Counted from the stretch's first letter, positions 1 to 9,036 are shown. The stretch is 64,000 bases of DNA from Coleofasciculus sp937127375 (GCA_040218875.1 JAVJQP010000009.1), one strand, 5' to 3'. A program made the numbers and translations. The notes: generated from the letters alone by a model not told the origin.

Positions 1-753
1 GGCACCTTCAGCCGGGGGATTGTATCCGGCGGAAGTGTATTTAATTTCCCGTGGCACTTCTATATTATCGCCGGGACTGTATAACTATCAGTGTCCTAGC
101 CATTCTCTGGTGCATTTTTGGGATAGCGAGGTTTGGTCAGGTGTAGGGTGCGTTAGGCGCATAGTTTTTATTTAGTTTTATCCCTCACAAAACACCCGTG
201 CGCTGTAACGCACCGTTTTATCGCTGTTGTTTTAGACGTTCCGGCGGAACGTCTCTACTATAGGATGTGTCCTAACCGCTATGGCGGTTGCTGTAATTGG
301 TGCGTTACGCGGCGCTAACACACGATGGCGGCATGGCACACCTTAATTGGTGGATTAGAATTGTAGGGGCGCACCGACGTGCATTGGTGTCAACTTAAGG
401 TCGAAAACCAATGCTGGCAAGGTTTTCAGCTATGTCTATTTACTGCTCAAAATTTCCCCCTCATCCCCTAACCCCTTCTCCCTTGAAACAAAAGCGATAG
501 CATCCTCTGTCCTCCCCCCTCTTGTAGGGGGGAACGAGGGGGGTGGGAGAAGGGGAACCGGATTCTCTGGCTCCCCTCTGGCTCCCCTCTCCCGTGCAAA
601 AAAAGCGAAGCATCCTCTGTCATCCCCCCTCTTGTAGGGGGGAACGAGGGGGGTTGGGAGAGGGGCTGGGGGTGAGGGGTTGAGTTTAAGTTGACACGGA
701 TGACCGACGTGCGCCCGATTTAACGATAAATCTATCCCACAATTTTAGCTGTG
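1..753. other. gene-free, repeat-rich left end
   Basis: No convincing coding region is visible. The stretch is made of short inverted repeats (for example TTAGACGTTCCGGCGGAACG near 230), pieces of the GGGGCGCACCGACGTGCGCCC hairpin family (near 361 and 700) and G/C-rich blocks near 510-670. Those blocks contain inverted copies of parts of the 64-bp unit found at 1911-2166, such as GCAAAAAAAGCGAAGCATCC. Genes may lie beyond the left edge. Confidence 0.6.
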
Positions 754-770
754 TCAGTCCACTACTGGCA

Positions 771-866
771 TGGCACACCTTATTGGATGAATTAGAATTG
801 GTTCGTAGTGAGGGAACTTCAGCCCTCTCCAGCTAAGCGTTATAGCACTAAAGTGCTTACTACAAA
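771..866 (+). repeat. dispersed repeat, copy A
   Basis: This block (TGGCACACCTTATTGGATGA, then a GTTCGTAGTGAGGGAACTTC core, ending TGCTTACTACAA) recurs almost identically at 2305-2400. A shorter related piece is at about 334-360 and another at 25856-25890. It holds a small inverted element, GCACTAAAGTGC. It is non-coding and its function is unknown. Confidence 0.7.
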
Positions 867-907
867 CCTGAATCATGACGCTCTCTATTGTTCTAAAAAA
901 CCATCGC

Positions 908-1062
908 TCCGTACTTACATCCCATTCATCCGTACTTACGTCCCATTCATCCGTACTTACGTCCCATTCATCCGTACTTACGTCCCATTCATCCGTACTT
1001 GCGTCCCATTCATCCGTACTTACGTCCCATTGCTCCGTACTTACGTCCCATTGCTCCGTACT
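908..1062 (+). repeat. 21-bp tandem repeat, seven units
   Basis: Units of TCCGTACTTACGTCCCATTC plus one base start at 908, 929, 950, 971, 992, 1013 and 1034; a partial unit starts at 1055. The last units change TTCATC to TTGCTC. The 21-bp period keeps a frame open in several frames on both strands, so the apparent heptapeptide-repeat ORFs are probably by-products. It is a candidate VNTR. Confidence 0.9.
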
Positions 1063-1183
1063 AAAGCACCGTGACACCGTACCCAAGCACCGTCCTATTG
1101 TATCAACGCACCGTGACACCCTAACCCTGAACCATCCATTAAAATAGACAAATCAAATTATTGTTGGGGAGAACAATTGCCAG

Positions 1184-1846
1184 ATGAGTAGCTATATGCC
1201 CCGCTCAGATGCTGACTTCAATAATTGGCAAGGAAATTTTATTGCCACATTAACCAATTATCTCACCGATTTAGGACTCACTGCCGAAGAAATTACACCC
1301 ATTACCACCGCTCAAACGACCTGGACAACGGCTTACAATAACCATATTGCCGCCCAGTCTGCTGCCGAAAGTGCCCGCCAAGACAAAGACGATAGCGGTA
1401 AACAGTATAAATCTTTATTGCGTCAATTGGTTAATCAACTTCAGGTTAATCCTCAAATGACCGATGCCATGCGCCAAGGATTAGGCATCACTGTGTCTAA
1501 ATCAACTGCCAGTAGCCTGGGTGAACCGACAACTCGTCCAATTCCTCGTGTAGAAGTGAAAGGACGCTATCAATTAGAAATTCATTTTGTTGACGAAACA
1601 ACACCCACTCGTAAGGCTAAACCCAGTGGCGTAATGGGGAGCGAAATTTGGCTCAAAATTGGTGATCCGCCGCCGACTGATCCGCAGGAATTAACCTTTG
1701 TGGCGTTAGATACGGCAACTCCTTATGTGATGGAATTTAAGGGTGAAGATGTGGGGAAAACGGCTTATTTTATGTTGCGCTGGGTGAATAGAAAAGGAGA
1801 GTCGGGACCTTGGAGTCAAACGGTGAGTATGATGATTCCTGGGTGA
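1184..1846 (+). CDS. conserved hypothetical protein with C-terminal Ig/FN3-like segment
   Basis: The 220-residue protein has two parts. Residues 1-120 are acidic, Ala/Thr/Gln-rich and predicted helical. Residues about 122-218 look like an immunoglobulin or fibronectin-type beta domain, with alternating hydrophobics, RYQLEIHFVDE and a closing W-V-N-R-K-G-E-S-G-PWS motif. There is no signal peptide or membrane segment. A purine-rich GGGGAG lies about 15 bases upstream of the ATG. It is the only credible gene in the first 3.4 kb, flanked by repeats on both sides. Similar small proteins occur in bacteria, but I do not know a function. Confidence 0.75.
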   Translation: MSSYMPRSDADFNNWQGNFIATLTNYLTDLGLTAEEITPITTAQTTWTTAYNNHIAAQSAAESARQDKDDSGKQYKSLLRQLVNQLQVNPQMTDAMRQGLGITVSKSTASSLGEPTTRPIPRVEVKGRYQLEIHFVDETTPTRKAKPSGVMGSEIWLKIGDPPPTDPQELTFVALDTATPYVMEFKGEDVGKTAYFMLRWVNRKGESGPWSQTVSMMIPG

Positions 1847-1910
1847 TGGGGTGCTCTTTGACATTTTTCCCCCTCATCCCCTAACCCCTTCTCCCACCGG
1901 GGGAGAAGGG

Positions 1911-2190
1911 GAACCGGATTTTTTGGTACGGGGGAGGACAGAGGATACTTCGCTTTTTTTGCACCGGAGTTGGGGAACCGGATTTTTTGGTACGGGGGAG
2001 GACAGAGGATGCTTCGCTTTTTTTGCACCGGAGTTGGGGAACCGGATTTTTTGGTACGGGGGAGGACAGAGGATGCTTCGCTTTTTTTGCACCGGAGTTG
2101 GGGAACCGGATTTTTTGGTACGGGGGAAAACAAAGGATACTTCGCTTTTTTTGCACCGGAGTTGGGGAACCGGATTCTCTTGCTCCCCTT
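1911..2190 (+). repeat. 64-bp tandem repeat, four full units
   Basis: Units beginning GAACCGGATTTTTTGGTACG start at 1911, 1975, 2039 and 2103; a fifth is cut short from 2167. Each carries GACAGAGGATGCTTCGC and ends CACCGGAGTTGGG. Units differ by single bases, so the expansion looks recent. The block is followed by TTGCTCCCC direct repeats (about 2178-2226). The frames left open on both strands are repeat artefacts. Confidence 0.9.
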
Positions 2191-2304
2191 TTGCTCCCCT
2201 CTTGCTCCCCTCTTGCTCCCCTCTCCCAAACTTGGGAGAGGGGCTGGGGGTGAGGGCTTGGCTATAATTGGTGCGTTACGCTGCGCTAACACACGATGGC
2301 GGCG

Positions 2305-2400
2305 TGGCACACCTTATTTGATGAAATAGAATTGGTTCGTAGTTAGGGAACTTCAGCCCTCTCCAGCTAAACGTTATAGCACTCTTAGTGCTTACTACAA
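2305..2400 (+). repeat. dispersed repeat, copy B
   Basis: Near-identical to the block at 771-866: GGCACACCTTATTTGATGAA, then the GTTCGTAGTTAGGGAACTTC core, ending in TGCTTACTACAA. The two copies bracket the 21-bp repeat, the gene at 1184-1846 and the 64-bp repeat, giving a pair of direct repeats about 1.5 kb apart that could recombine. Confidence 0.7.
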
Positions 2401-3017
2401 CCCCACTACAAATAGTCACAGTAATCAAGCTTGCTGGGGGATGACCATCCGAAAACAATTACTATCCGTGAAAATTTGCGAGAAATGCGCGAACAATGGA
2501 ATCAATAGCGTTTCTCCTTTGTATGAATTTATGGCTACCCTGGAATACCCATACATTTAAATTATTGAAAGAATAGTAATGACTGATGAAAGAGTGGCTA
2601 AATCTCCTTCATAATAGTAATATAAACAAATCCTTTTAGCTGCCACCACAAGACCGAAAATTGTTGGTTAAGACTGGAGGGAGAAGGATAACAGGTAAAG
2701 ACACAATCAGTTGTGCTTACAGGGAAAAAGTGGGTTTAGCCAAGACAACAGCACAGCTAGGAGCGTGTCGGCGTCGATCAGGATTGCACTCAATCTCTAA
2801 GTTAACCCGATCTGTGGAGTTACTCTCCCCTGCGGGAACACCAAAGGGAAACGAGAAGGCTCTGCCGATATTTCTTAATTCAACCGACAACATTAGCATT
2901 TTTTATCAGCCATATCTTGCTAGTGTAAGAAGGCAAGAATCAGGAGGCAGAAGGCAGGAGGCAGAAGGCAGAAGGGAAGAACGCTTATAAGTAGTCGGAT
3001 AAAAGAAAACGTCACTG
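2401..3017. other. intergenic stretch with a doubtful ORF
   Basis: An open frame runs from 2661 to 2990 (109 codons), but its product has no recognisable domain and its last third is translated from a simple AGGCAGAAGGC-type repeat (about 2930-2985). The middle part (about 2690-2900) is not repetitive and could be the decayed end of a mobile element or gene. I cannot assign it. No promoter or RNA gene was recognised. Confidence 0.4.
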
Positions 3018-3169
3018 TAAGCTGTCATGCATTTAAATTGGGTATTAGTAGCGAGCAAAATGCTTGATTTAGCGAGCAAGATGCAAAGCCTTCGGCATGG
3101 CTTCGCTAAACGCACTACGGCAAGGGTTACGCCATTATTGATATTAAGGTTTAAATGCCGAACAGCTTA
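3018..3169 (+). mobile_element. MITE-like element, copy 1 (152 bp)
   Basis: The ends form imperfect 20-bp inverted repeats: TAAGCTGTCATGCATTTAAA on the left (3018-3037) and TTTAAATGCCGAACAGCTTA on the right (3150-3169). There is no coding capacity. If the outer TA at each end is a target duplication, the element is AGCTGT...ACAGCT inserted at TA, as for IS630/Tc1-type elements. The interior contains a short duplication of GCGAGCAA-type sequence that is absent from copy 2. Confidence 0.7.
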
Positions 3170-3294
3170 GTTATTTCCACCACACTGCACTTGGGAAAAG
3201 ATTCGCTCTAGTTCAATACAACTTGACTCGGATCAAGTGTTTGTGCTAAAAAATAAGTTTTTTTAGAGGAATTCTCGATCCTGTCCACTTAGCT

Positions 3295-3422
3295 TAAGCT
3301 GTCATGCATTTAAATTGGGTATTAGTAGCGAGCAAGATGCAAAGCCTGCGGCATGGCTTCGCTTAACGCACTACAAGGATTTCGTCATTATTGACATTAA
3401 GGTTTAAATGCCGAACAGCTTA
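3295..3422 (+). mobile_element. MITE-like element, copy 2 (128 bp), just upstream of the kinase gene
   Basis: Same terminal inverted repeats as copy 1 (3295-3314 and 3403-3422) and about 75% of the same interior. Its right end is only 21 bases before the ATG of the kinase at 3444, so it probably occupies the promoter or leader of that gene and may supply or disturb expression signals. Confidence 0.7.
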
Positions 3423-3443
3423 TCACTCTTGTTGAGTTGAATT

Positions 3444-5726
3444 ATGTCCTCAAGTCTAGCAACAACAATGGTAGAACGACCAACCTTTCTCGATTTAACT
3501 GAACTCGATCACCCTAACCTCCAGGGTTCAGAGCAAAATGCAGCCGGCTTAAGTGATCTGGTGGCAAATATTCCCGGTGCGATTTATCGCCGCGCCGGGG
3601 ATTCTCAGTGGACAACCCGATTTATTACTCCCGCCATTGAGGATATTTGCGGTTATCCCGCCAGTGATTTTATTAAGAATCGAGAACGGTCTTTGATAAG
3701 TATTATTCATCCTGATGATAAACCAATTATTGAACAAGCGCTTGAAAAACAGCTAACCCATAAACAGCCTTATTGGTTGGAATATCGGATTGTGCGAGCC
3801 GATGGATCTGTGGTTTGGATTTGTGATAAAGGACAGGGGATTTTTGACGAAACTGGACAACTTCTCTGGTTGGATGGAATCATCCTGGACATTAGCCAGC
3901 GTCAACCCGAAGTTCACGTTAACCATACGATGCAACCGTCAGAAACCATTCAGGAGTCTGACGCACTCTATCACTTGATGATGGAAACGGCGTCAGAGGG
4001 AGTTTGGATGTTTGATGTGAACAGCCAAACCATTTTTGCTAATTCTCGTATGGCGGAAATGTTAGGTTATCGCGTCGAAGAAATGATCGGGCGATCGCTC
4101 TTTGATTTCATGGATGCAGAAAGTCGCCCTCTTTATTCAACTTATGTCTTGCGTCGTCGCCACGGAATCCACGAGCGCCACCCGTTTAAGTTTCGCCGTA
4201 AAGATGGCTCAGAGTTATGGGCAATTGTGTCTGCTACGCCCATTTTAAACGCTCAGGGTGAGTTTGTTGGGGTGTTGAGGATGATTACTGATATTAGTGA
4301 TACCCATCAGGAATCTACCCAACGCCAACAGGCGGAAAATGCCTTGCGAGAGAGTGAACGGCGATTCCGGGCTATTTTTGATGCGACGTTTCAATTTATT
4401 GGATTGCTTAAACCCGATGGTACCGTTTTAGAAGCCAATCAAACCGCATTAAATTTTGGCGGATTGCGGCGTGAAGACGTGGCGGGGCGTCCATTTTGGC
4501 AAACGAAATGGTGGAGTCATTCGCCGGAAATCCAGAACCAATTAAAACATGCGATCGCGGCGGCGGCGATGGGTAAATTTGTGCGCTATGAAGTGGAGGT
4601 TGTTGGCGCGAATAATCAGGTAATCACGATTGATTTTTCTCTCAAACCTGTAACTGATGAAACCGGACAAGTTGTACTCTTGATTCCCGAAGGTCGTGAT
4701 ATTAGTGAGCAGAAGCAAATTAGAGAAGCTTTGCGCCAGTCGGAAGGTCGATTAAAACTCAAAAATAAAAAACTCAAGCAGGTATTACGTCAACTAAAAA
4801 ACGCTCAAGCTCAACTGGTTCAAAATGAAAAAATGATTAGTTTGGGTCAGATGATGGCGGGTATCGCTCATGAAATTAATAATCCAATTAGCTTTATCTA
4901 TGGCAATGTTACTTATGCTCGCGACTATACCCTAGACTTGTTCAATTTGCTCGACCTCTATGGCAAACACTATCCAGAACCTGTAGCCGAAATCCACGAT
5001 CAGATTGAGAGGATGGATCTGAATTTCTTAAAAGCAGACTTTCCTAACCTGCTCAATTCCATGCAAGATGGAGCAGAACGTATCCGGGAAATTATTCTGT
5101 CTTTACGGAACTTCTCGCGTTTAGATGAAGCCGAACAGAAGTTCGTCAATATTCATGATGGGATCGATAGCACTCTGCTTATTTTACAGCATCGATTAAA
5201 AAAGACCGTCTTTCCCAAAGAAATACAGATCATCAAAGACTATAGTCAACTTCCTCGGATTCAATGTTATCCCAGTCAGCTTAATCAGGTGTTTATGAAT
5301 TTACTCAATAATGCCATTGACGCCTTGGAACAGAAGGAAAAACATTATCCTCACTTAGACGGTCATAAAAGGATTACGATTCAAACTAGCGTGATCACGC
5401 CTGATAATCAGGGTTTATCGACTCCAGATGAAGACATACTGAGTCCCGAAAACAAGGCAGAAATTAGAAGAAAGGCAGGCGACGACACTGATCAAAATGC
5501 TGCTTCTGTGATCATTCGCATTGCTGACAATGGTATTGGTATTCCCAAAACCTTACAAAAAAACATACTCGACCCATTCTTTACCACTAAACCTGTGGGT
5601 GTTGGTACAGGTTTGGGGTTATCAATCGCCCATGCAATTATTGTCGAAAAACACGGCGGTAAACTTAGTTATCAGTCTGAACCCGGTCAAGGAACAGAAT
5701 TTATCATCGAACTACCAATACACTAA
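3444..5726 (+). CDS. multi-PAS sensor histidine kinase
   Basis: The 760-residue cytosolic kinase has no membrane segment. It carries three PAS/PAC modules (about 35-155, 170-285 and 300-430), a coiled coil (about 430-470), a HisKA dimerisation domain with phospho-acceptor His476 in AGIAHEINNP, and an HATPase_c domain (about 600-758). The ATPase has an N box (NQVFMNLLNNAIDAL), G1 (IADNGIGIP), F box (ILDPFFTTKP) and G2 (GTGLGLSIAHAI). The AHEINNP form belongs to the cyanobacterial class of PAS kinases without a fused receiver. No response regulator gene is adjacent, so the partner is unknown. The ligand cannot be inferred from the PAS sequences. Confidence 0.93.
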   Translation: MSSSLATTMVERPTFLDLTELDHPNLQGSEQNAAGLSDLVANIPGAIYRRAGDSQWTTRFITPAIEDICGYPASDFIKNRERSLISIIHPDDKPIIEQALEKQLTHKQPYWLEYRIVRADGSVVWICDKGQGIFDETGQLLWLDGIILDISQRQPEVHVNHTMQPSETIQESDALYHLMMETASEGVWMFDVNSQTIFANSRMAEMLGYRVEEMIGRSLFDFMDAESRPLYSTYVLRRRHGIHERHPFKFRRKDGSELWAIVSATPILNAQGEFVGVLRMITDISDTHQESTQRQQAENALRESERRFRAIFDATFQFIGLLKPDGTVLEANQTALNFGGLRREDVAGRPFWQTKWWSHSPEIQNQLKHAIAAAAMGKFVRYEVEVVGANNQVITIDFSLKPVTDETGQVVLLIPEGRDISEQKQIREALRQSEGRLKLKNKKLKQVLRQLKNAQAQLVQNEKMISLGQMMAGIAHEINNPISFIYGNVTYARDYTLDLFNLLDLYGKHYPEPVAEIHDQIERMDLNFLKADFPNLLNSMQDGAERIREIILSLRNFSRLDEAEQKFVNIHDGIDSTLLILQHRLKKTVFPKEIQIIKDYSQLPRIQCYPSQLNQVFMNLLNNAIDALEQKEKHYPHLDGHKRITIQTSVITPDNQGLSTPDEDILSPENKAEIRRKAGDDTDQNAASVIIRIADNGIGIPKTLQKNILDPFFTTKPVGVGTGLGLSIAHAIIVEKHGGKLSYQSEPGQGTEFIIELPIH

Positions 5727-5739
5727 CCTCTAAATTAAG

Positions 5740-5773
5740 ATTGTAGAGACGTTGCATGCAACGTCTCTACAAT
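5740..5773. terminator. perfect 34-bp palindrome between convergent genes
   Basis: ATTGTAGAGACGTTGC is followed directly by its exact reverse complement. It sits between the kinase (ending 5726) and the convergent gene ending at 5773, and its last base is part of that gene's stop codon. It lacks a strong T run but could act as a bidirectional terminator. Close relatives at 7159-7188, 37760-37788 and about 236-258 mark it as a dispersed palindrome family. Confidence 0.6.
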
Positions 5774-6225
5774 CACGGCGTTTCCCGCAGTGCTTGCAGA
5801 TAATCTATCGCGGCTTCCAGTTTGGAAGAATAGCTATAGGAAAACTCTTCAAACCAAAGCCCCTCATCAGAATGTGGCTTCAAATTATTTAACCACTCTT
5901 GGGCTTGTTGCTTGAGGGCTTCCCGTTTGCGCTGTTCTCGCTGTTTTACCTTGAGTTCTTCCTCTTGCTGTTGCTGCTGTCGTTTCCGTTGGGCTTCGCG
6001 CTCTTGCTCCTCAAACTCAGCCTTCAGTTCTGATAGCATACTATCTTCTACAGGCGATCGCGAAGATTGGGATGAGAAAATAGGTTGATAGGTTGACGAA
6101 TTCGTTGCAGGTGATTTCAAGTCATCCTCATCCAACAGAGGTTTTTTCTCCGGGGGTTTTCCCTGGTCTTTTTCTTGATATTCGGCTTTAATTTGGGCTA
6201 ATAAGTCATCGGGGGATTCTGCCAT
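5773..6225 (-). CDS. Slr1339-like (salt-stress family) protein
   Basis: The 150-residue protein is highly charged. It has an N-terminal ESPDDLLAQIKAEYQEKD segment, a linker (30-65), a long Glu/Gln/Lys/Arg-rich coiled coil (about 66-112) and a C-terminal helical part ending LEAAIDYLQALRETP. This layout matches a small cyanobacterial family named after Synechocystis Slr1339; I make that match from memory, so it is tentative. It is cytosolic, with no membrane segment. It converges on the kinase gene across a shared palindrome. Confidence 0.7.
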   Translation of the reverse strand: MAESPDDLLAQIKAEYQEKDQGKPPEKKPLLDEDDLKSPATNSSTYQPIFSSQSSRSPVEDSMLSELKAEFEEQEREAQRKRQQQQQEEELKVKQREQRKREALKQQAQEWLNNLKPHSDEGLWFEEFSYSYSSKLEAAIDYLQALRETP

Positions 6226-6477
6226 AAGACGAAACTCTCAGTTAGGAGAGATTTTTTGATCAACAGTTACAATTAAGGACATATTCTCAAATGGTCATGT
6301 CCTCTATATCTTCTATTTTAATCAGCTTTGCTATACCGACTCTGACACCGAATCCCTTGATGTTTGCTCAGAGCGATCGCCTGACGTAAGGATCGGATAC
6401 TAAACCAAAACAGCATGATACTCACAGATGAGGTAAATGCACCCCCTGTGTTCTCAAACACACGCTCACTTGGTTAT

Positions 6478-7083
6478 CTAATCGATTACAGCATTGAGTA
6501 ACACGTCCGTTAAGGTCATGTCCTCCATATCCTCAATCGTCACCGTATCTACAATGTCAAACTTCGCACCCGCACCTTCGAGTTCATCATCCAGAATCTT
6601 GAGGAACTTCGTGGCTTGAGGATCACTGCCAATTTGGATAAAAGAAATGGCTAACTCTTCATCCTTATCAATTCGGCGTGACGCTTCGATAATCACCTTC
6701 ATCACGGCTTTGCGGTCATCGGGTTCCCCATCCGTAACCACCAGTAGCGTTTCACCATTCAACTTCGTCTGACCGCTAGTCTTGCGCTGAAAATAGTTAT
6801 TCAGGGCATCTTCCAAGACAGATGCCAAGTCTGTGCGTCCTGATGGCTCATTTTCCTGGAATACCTGCATGACTTTACTAGCCGTCACGCCATCATAACG
6901 TCTGAAGCGACCCGAAAATAGGTAAATAGTAATGCCATCAGGATCAAATTCTTCGCATTTATTCGCTAAAGCCAGAGTAGACTCTTGCATAACATCCCAG
7001 CGGCTTTTCCCAGAATACTGGTCTCGGATGGACATACTGCCGCTTTTATCAATGATTAAGGTATAATCTCGTTTCTCTAGCAT
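6478..7083 (-). CDS. VWA (von Willebrand factor A) domain protein
   Basis: The 201-residue protein is essentially one VWA domain. The metal-ion-dependent adhesion site is intact: D12-x-S14-x-S16 (DKSGSMS), a Thr in GRTDLASVLED and an Asp in VVTDGEPDD. There is no signal peptide, so it is an intracellular single-domain VWA protein, resembling TerY-like or MoxR-partner VWA proteins. No AAA partner is adjacent; the upstream neighbour on the same strand is ndhN. The partner and cargo are unknown. In cyanobacteria such proteins are commonly stand-alone. Confidence 0.88.
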   Translation of the reverse strand: MLEKRDYTLIIDKSGSMSIRDQYSGKSRWDVMQESTLALANKCEEFDPDGITIYLFSGRFRRYDGVTASKVMQVFQENEPSGRTDLASVLEDALNNYFQRKTSGQTKLNGETLLVVTDGEPDDRKAVMKVIIEASRRIDKDEELAISFIQIGSDPQATKFLKILDDELEGAGAKFDIVDTVTIEDMEDMTLTDVLLNAVID

Positions 7084-7158
7084 AAAAACGTTCCCAAATC
7101 TACTACAGTCCTTCTCAAGGGTATCAAACCCACCAATAGGCGATCGCCAAGCGACAGA

Positions 7159-7188
7159 TGTAGAGACGTTGCAGGCAACGTCTCTACA
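7159..7188. terminator. 30-bp palindrome downstream of ndhN
   Basis: TGTAGAGACGTTGC, then AG, then the exact complement GCAACGTCTCTACA. It lies just 3' of ndhN (minus strand) and before the VWA gene. It belongs to the same family as 5740-5773 and may act as a transcript end or a processing hairpin. Confidence 0.5.
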
Positions 7189-7191
7189 GCA

Positions 7192-7674
7192 TTAGGATGC
7201 CAACTCAGATAAGGTTTCCTGAAGCGGCTGCCAACGGAAATAGCGATCGCCTCCCATTTCAATTGCCACTTTCACCCGCTTCTCCTGCTTAGGCAACGCG
7301 ATGAAATATTCAAGTTCTTGGCGCGACAGACTACTGCCCTCAATCAGCCACAGTACCATCCCTTTCGACTTAGGCGGTAGCGTTTCCAGTTGATACGTCA
7401 GGATAGGCGGGATAAAGTAAACCTCACCCACCGCAGCGCTTTGACCGATCGTTTTCTTCCCCAAATGCGGCGGACGAACACCGTGAACACCCGTCAGATA
7501 AGCGGCTGGATCGCCCAATCCTTTCGCTGAGAGGGAAATCGTCGTATAACCCGTCGCCCGCAGTCGTCGCCGATAACGTCCTTCAAATCCTCCCTCCAAG
7601 GGAGCGTACAATGCCAATGTGCCGGACTGTTCTAAATCCCGAATGAACGTCTTTCCGGTGGTGATCAGTGCCAT
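7192..7674 (-). CDS. ndhN: NAD(P)H-quinone oxidoreductase subunit N (NdhN)
   Basis: The 160-residue protein matches cyanobacterial and plastid NdhN along its whole length: an N-terminal MALITTGKTFIRDLEQSG, the Arg-rich EGRYRRRLRATGY, the strongly conserved LTGVHGVRPPHLGKKTIG and the C-terminal GGDRYFRWQPLQE. NdhN is a soluble subunit of the NDH-1 complex that works in cyclic electron flow and respiration at the thylakoid. It is normal length and appears intact. No other ndh gene is nearby, as is usual for ndhN. Confidence 0.95.
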   Translation of the reverse strand: MALITTGKTFIRDLEQSGTLALYAPLEGGFEGRYRRRLRATGYTTISLSAKGLGDPAAYLTGVHGVRPPHLGKKTIGQSAAVGEVYFIPPILTYQLETLPPKSKGMVLWLIEGSSLSRQELEYFIALPKQEKRVKVAIEMGGDRYFRWQPLQETLSELAS

Positions 7675-7823
7675 CTATTTCTCCGATTCCGCCTTAAGTT
7701 TTGTTAATTCTTATGAGCCAATTATATAGGTATAGAGGCTTCCTGGCACATCTGGGTTCATAGGACTCGGTTCGTGCATTGAAGACCCGCGCAACTCACA
7801 CTCAATAGCGCATTGTTAGTATA

Positions 7824-7960
7824 CTGTAGGGGCGGGTTGAGGAACTAGCGCTAGCTGATTACCAATAACTGAACCACAAAACCCGCCCTTGTGCTGTAGG
7901 GGCGGGTTGGGGAACTAGCGCTGGCTTGTTACCAATAACTCAACAACAAAACCCGCCCTT
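7824..7960. repeat. two tandem copies of the GGGCGGGTT inverted-repeat element
   Basis: Two 67-70-bp units start at 7824 and 7894. Each opens with CTGTAGGGGCGGGTTG, carries ACTAGCGCT and ACCAATAACT in the middle and closes with CAAAACCCGCCCTT, so the ends are inverted repeats able to form a hairpin. The same termini recur throughout the window. It lies in the divergent intergenic region between ndhN and the Uma2 gene. Confidence 0.8.
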
Positions 7961-8014
7961 ATTCATAAGTAAGGATTGTTAAGATAGAGCCAGTTTTCCT
8001 AACAATTTCCGTCC

Positions 8015-8878
8015 ATGGTTTCGTTCAACTATCCTGTTCCTCAAACTGATCCACCTTGTTCACCGAGGGAAACGCTACCGACGATGTATGATCTTCCGAG
8101 TGAAGATCCAGAGGAACCCGGTTTGCCTGACGAATTCCATGATTGGCAAGCACAATTGTTGAGCTTGACATTTTGCCCTCCCCACTATTCCCTCTCACAA
8201 ATCTTTTATGCCAGCGACTTAAACCTTTACTATGATGTGCGTCATCCCCTGTGGTACAAGCGCCCAGATTGGTTTGGGGTTGTCGGTGTACCGCGACTGT
8301 ATGATGATGTGGATATGCGCCTGTCTTATGTGGTTTGGCAGGAGGGCGTCAATCCATTCGTTGTTGTGGAATTGCTCTCACCTGGAACCGAGAGAGAAGA
8401 CTTAGGAGAATGGCAAGCGCAAGGGCGAGAATCTGAGACGGAACAAGGTGGAGAAAATGGGCAAGACATTCAGCTTCCCACTGAAGATAAACCACCGCGA
8501 AAATGGCAGGTTTACGAGCAGATTTTACATATTCCTTACTATGTCGTATTCAGCCGTTACACCAATCAGCTACGGGCGTTTAAACTGAATGGAGCGCATT
8601 ATCAAGAGTTAGAGGTACAAGATGGGCGAGTATGGATGAGTGAATTAGGCTTAGGTTTAGGATTATGGCAGGGAGAGTTTCAAGGGATTAATCGCCTATG
8701 GTTGCGTTGGTATGATGCTCAAGGAAACTGGATTCTCACAGAAGCCGAACAAGAAAGACAACGAGCTGAACAAGAGAGACAGCGAGCCGAAGCCACACAA
8801 GCTCGGTTAGATGCTTTGATTGAGCGACTGCGAGAATCGGGAATTGACCCCGATACCTTTTTCCAGGATCAGAGCTGA
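8015..8878 (+). CDS. Uma2-family putative restriction endonuclease
   Basis: The 287-residue protein follows the cyanobacterial Uma2 (DUF820) pattern of the PD-(D/E)XK fold: KRPDWFGVVGVPR with the metal-binding Asp, VVELLSPGTERED with the catalytic Glu, then WQVYEQILHIPYYVVF and a QLRAFKLNG strand. An acidic insert (about 130-155) and a C-terminal repetitive Glu/Gln/Arg coiled coil (about 245-280) follow, ending in GIDPDTFFQ, a typical tail. These proteins are numerous in cyanobacteria and their substrates are unknown. The stop codon overlaps the next small ORF (TGATG). Confidence 0.9.
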   Translation: MVSFNYPVPQTDPPCSPRETLPTMYDLPSEDPEEPGLPDEFHDWQAQLLSLTFCPPHYSLSQIFYASDLNLYYDVRHPLWYKRPDWFGVVGVPRLYDDVDMRLSYVVWQEGVNPFVVVELLSPGTEREDLGEWQAQGRESETEQGGENGQDIQLPTEDKPPRKWQVYEQILHIPYYVVFSRYTNQLRAFKLNGAHYQELEVQDGRVWMSELGLGLGLWQGEFQGINRLWLRWYDAQGNWILTEAEQERQRAEQERQRAEATQARLDALIERLRESGIDPDTFFQDQS

Positions 8879-8997
8879 TGAAAAAGACAATTATACAACT
8901 TCTGCAAAGGTTAGTCGCTTGGTGGCTAAAGTCATCGCGATCGCCTGCTCGAAATCATGATCATACACTTAAGCCTGAAAATCTCCCCAGCGTTTAA
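8878..8997 (+). CDS. possible 39-residue small protein coupled to the Uma2 gene
   Basis: An ATG overlaps the Uma2 stop in TGATG, a classic translational-coupling arrangement. The product begins MKKTIIQLLQRLVAWWLKSS, a basic amphipathic helix, and ends in a polar tail. It is too short for homology judgement by eye. It is called mainly because of the overlap and could be fortuitous. Confidence 0.35.
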   Translation: MKKTIIQLLQRLVAWWLKSSRSPARNHDHTLKPENLPSV

Positions 8998-9036
8998 AAC
9001 GTTACCTGTCAACCCCTGACGAATGACAAATGACTC

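Noticed and set aside
908..1062. Possible CRISPR array
   Set aside because: Contiguous 21-bp units without spacers.
808..1147. Heptapeptide-repeat ORFs on both strands
   Set aside because: They are created by the 21-bp tandem repeat, which keeps several frames open; no RBS or domain.
1851..2330. Several overlapping ORFs in five frames
   Set aside because: All are translations of the 64-bp repeat; coding in this many frames at once is not plausible.
2661..2990. 109-codon ORF
   Set aside because: No recognisable domain, and the C-terminal third is simple repeat; kept only as a doubtful intergenic note.
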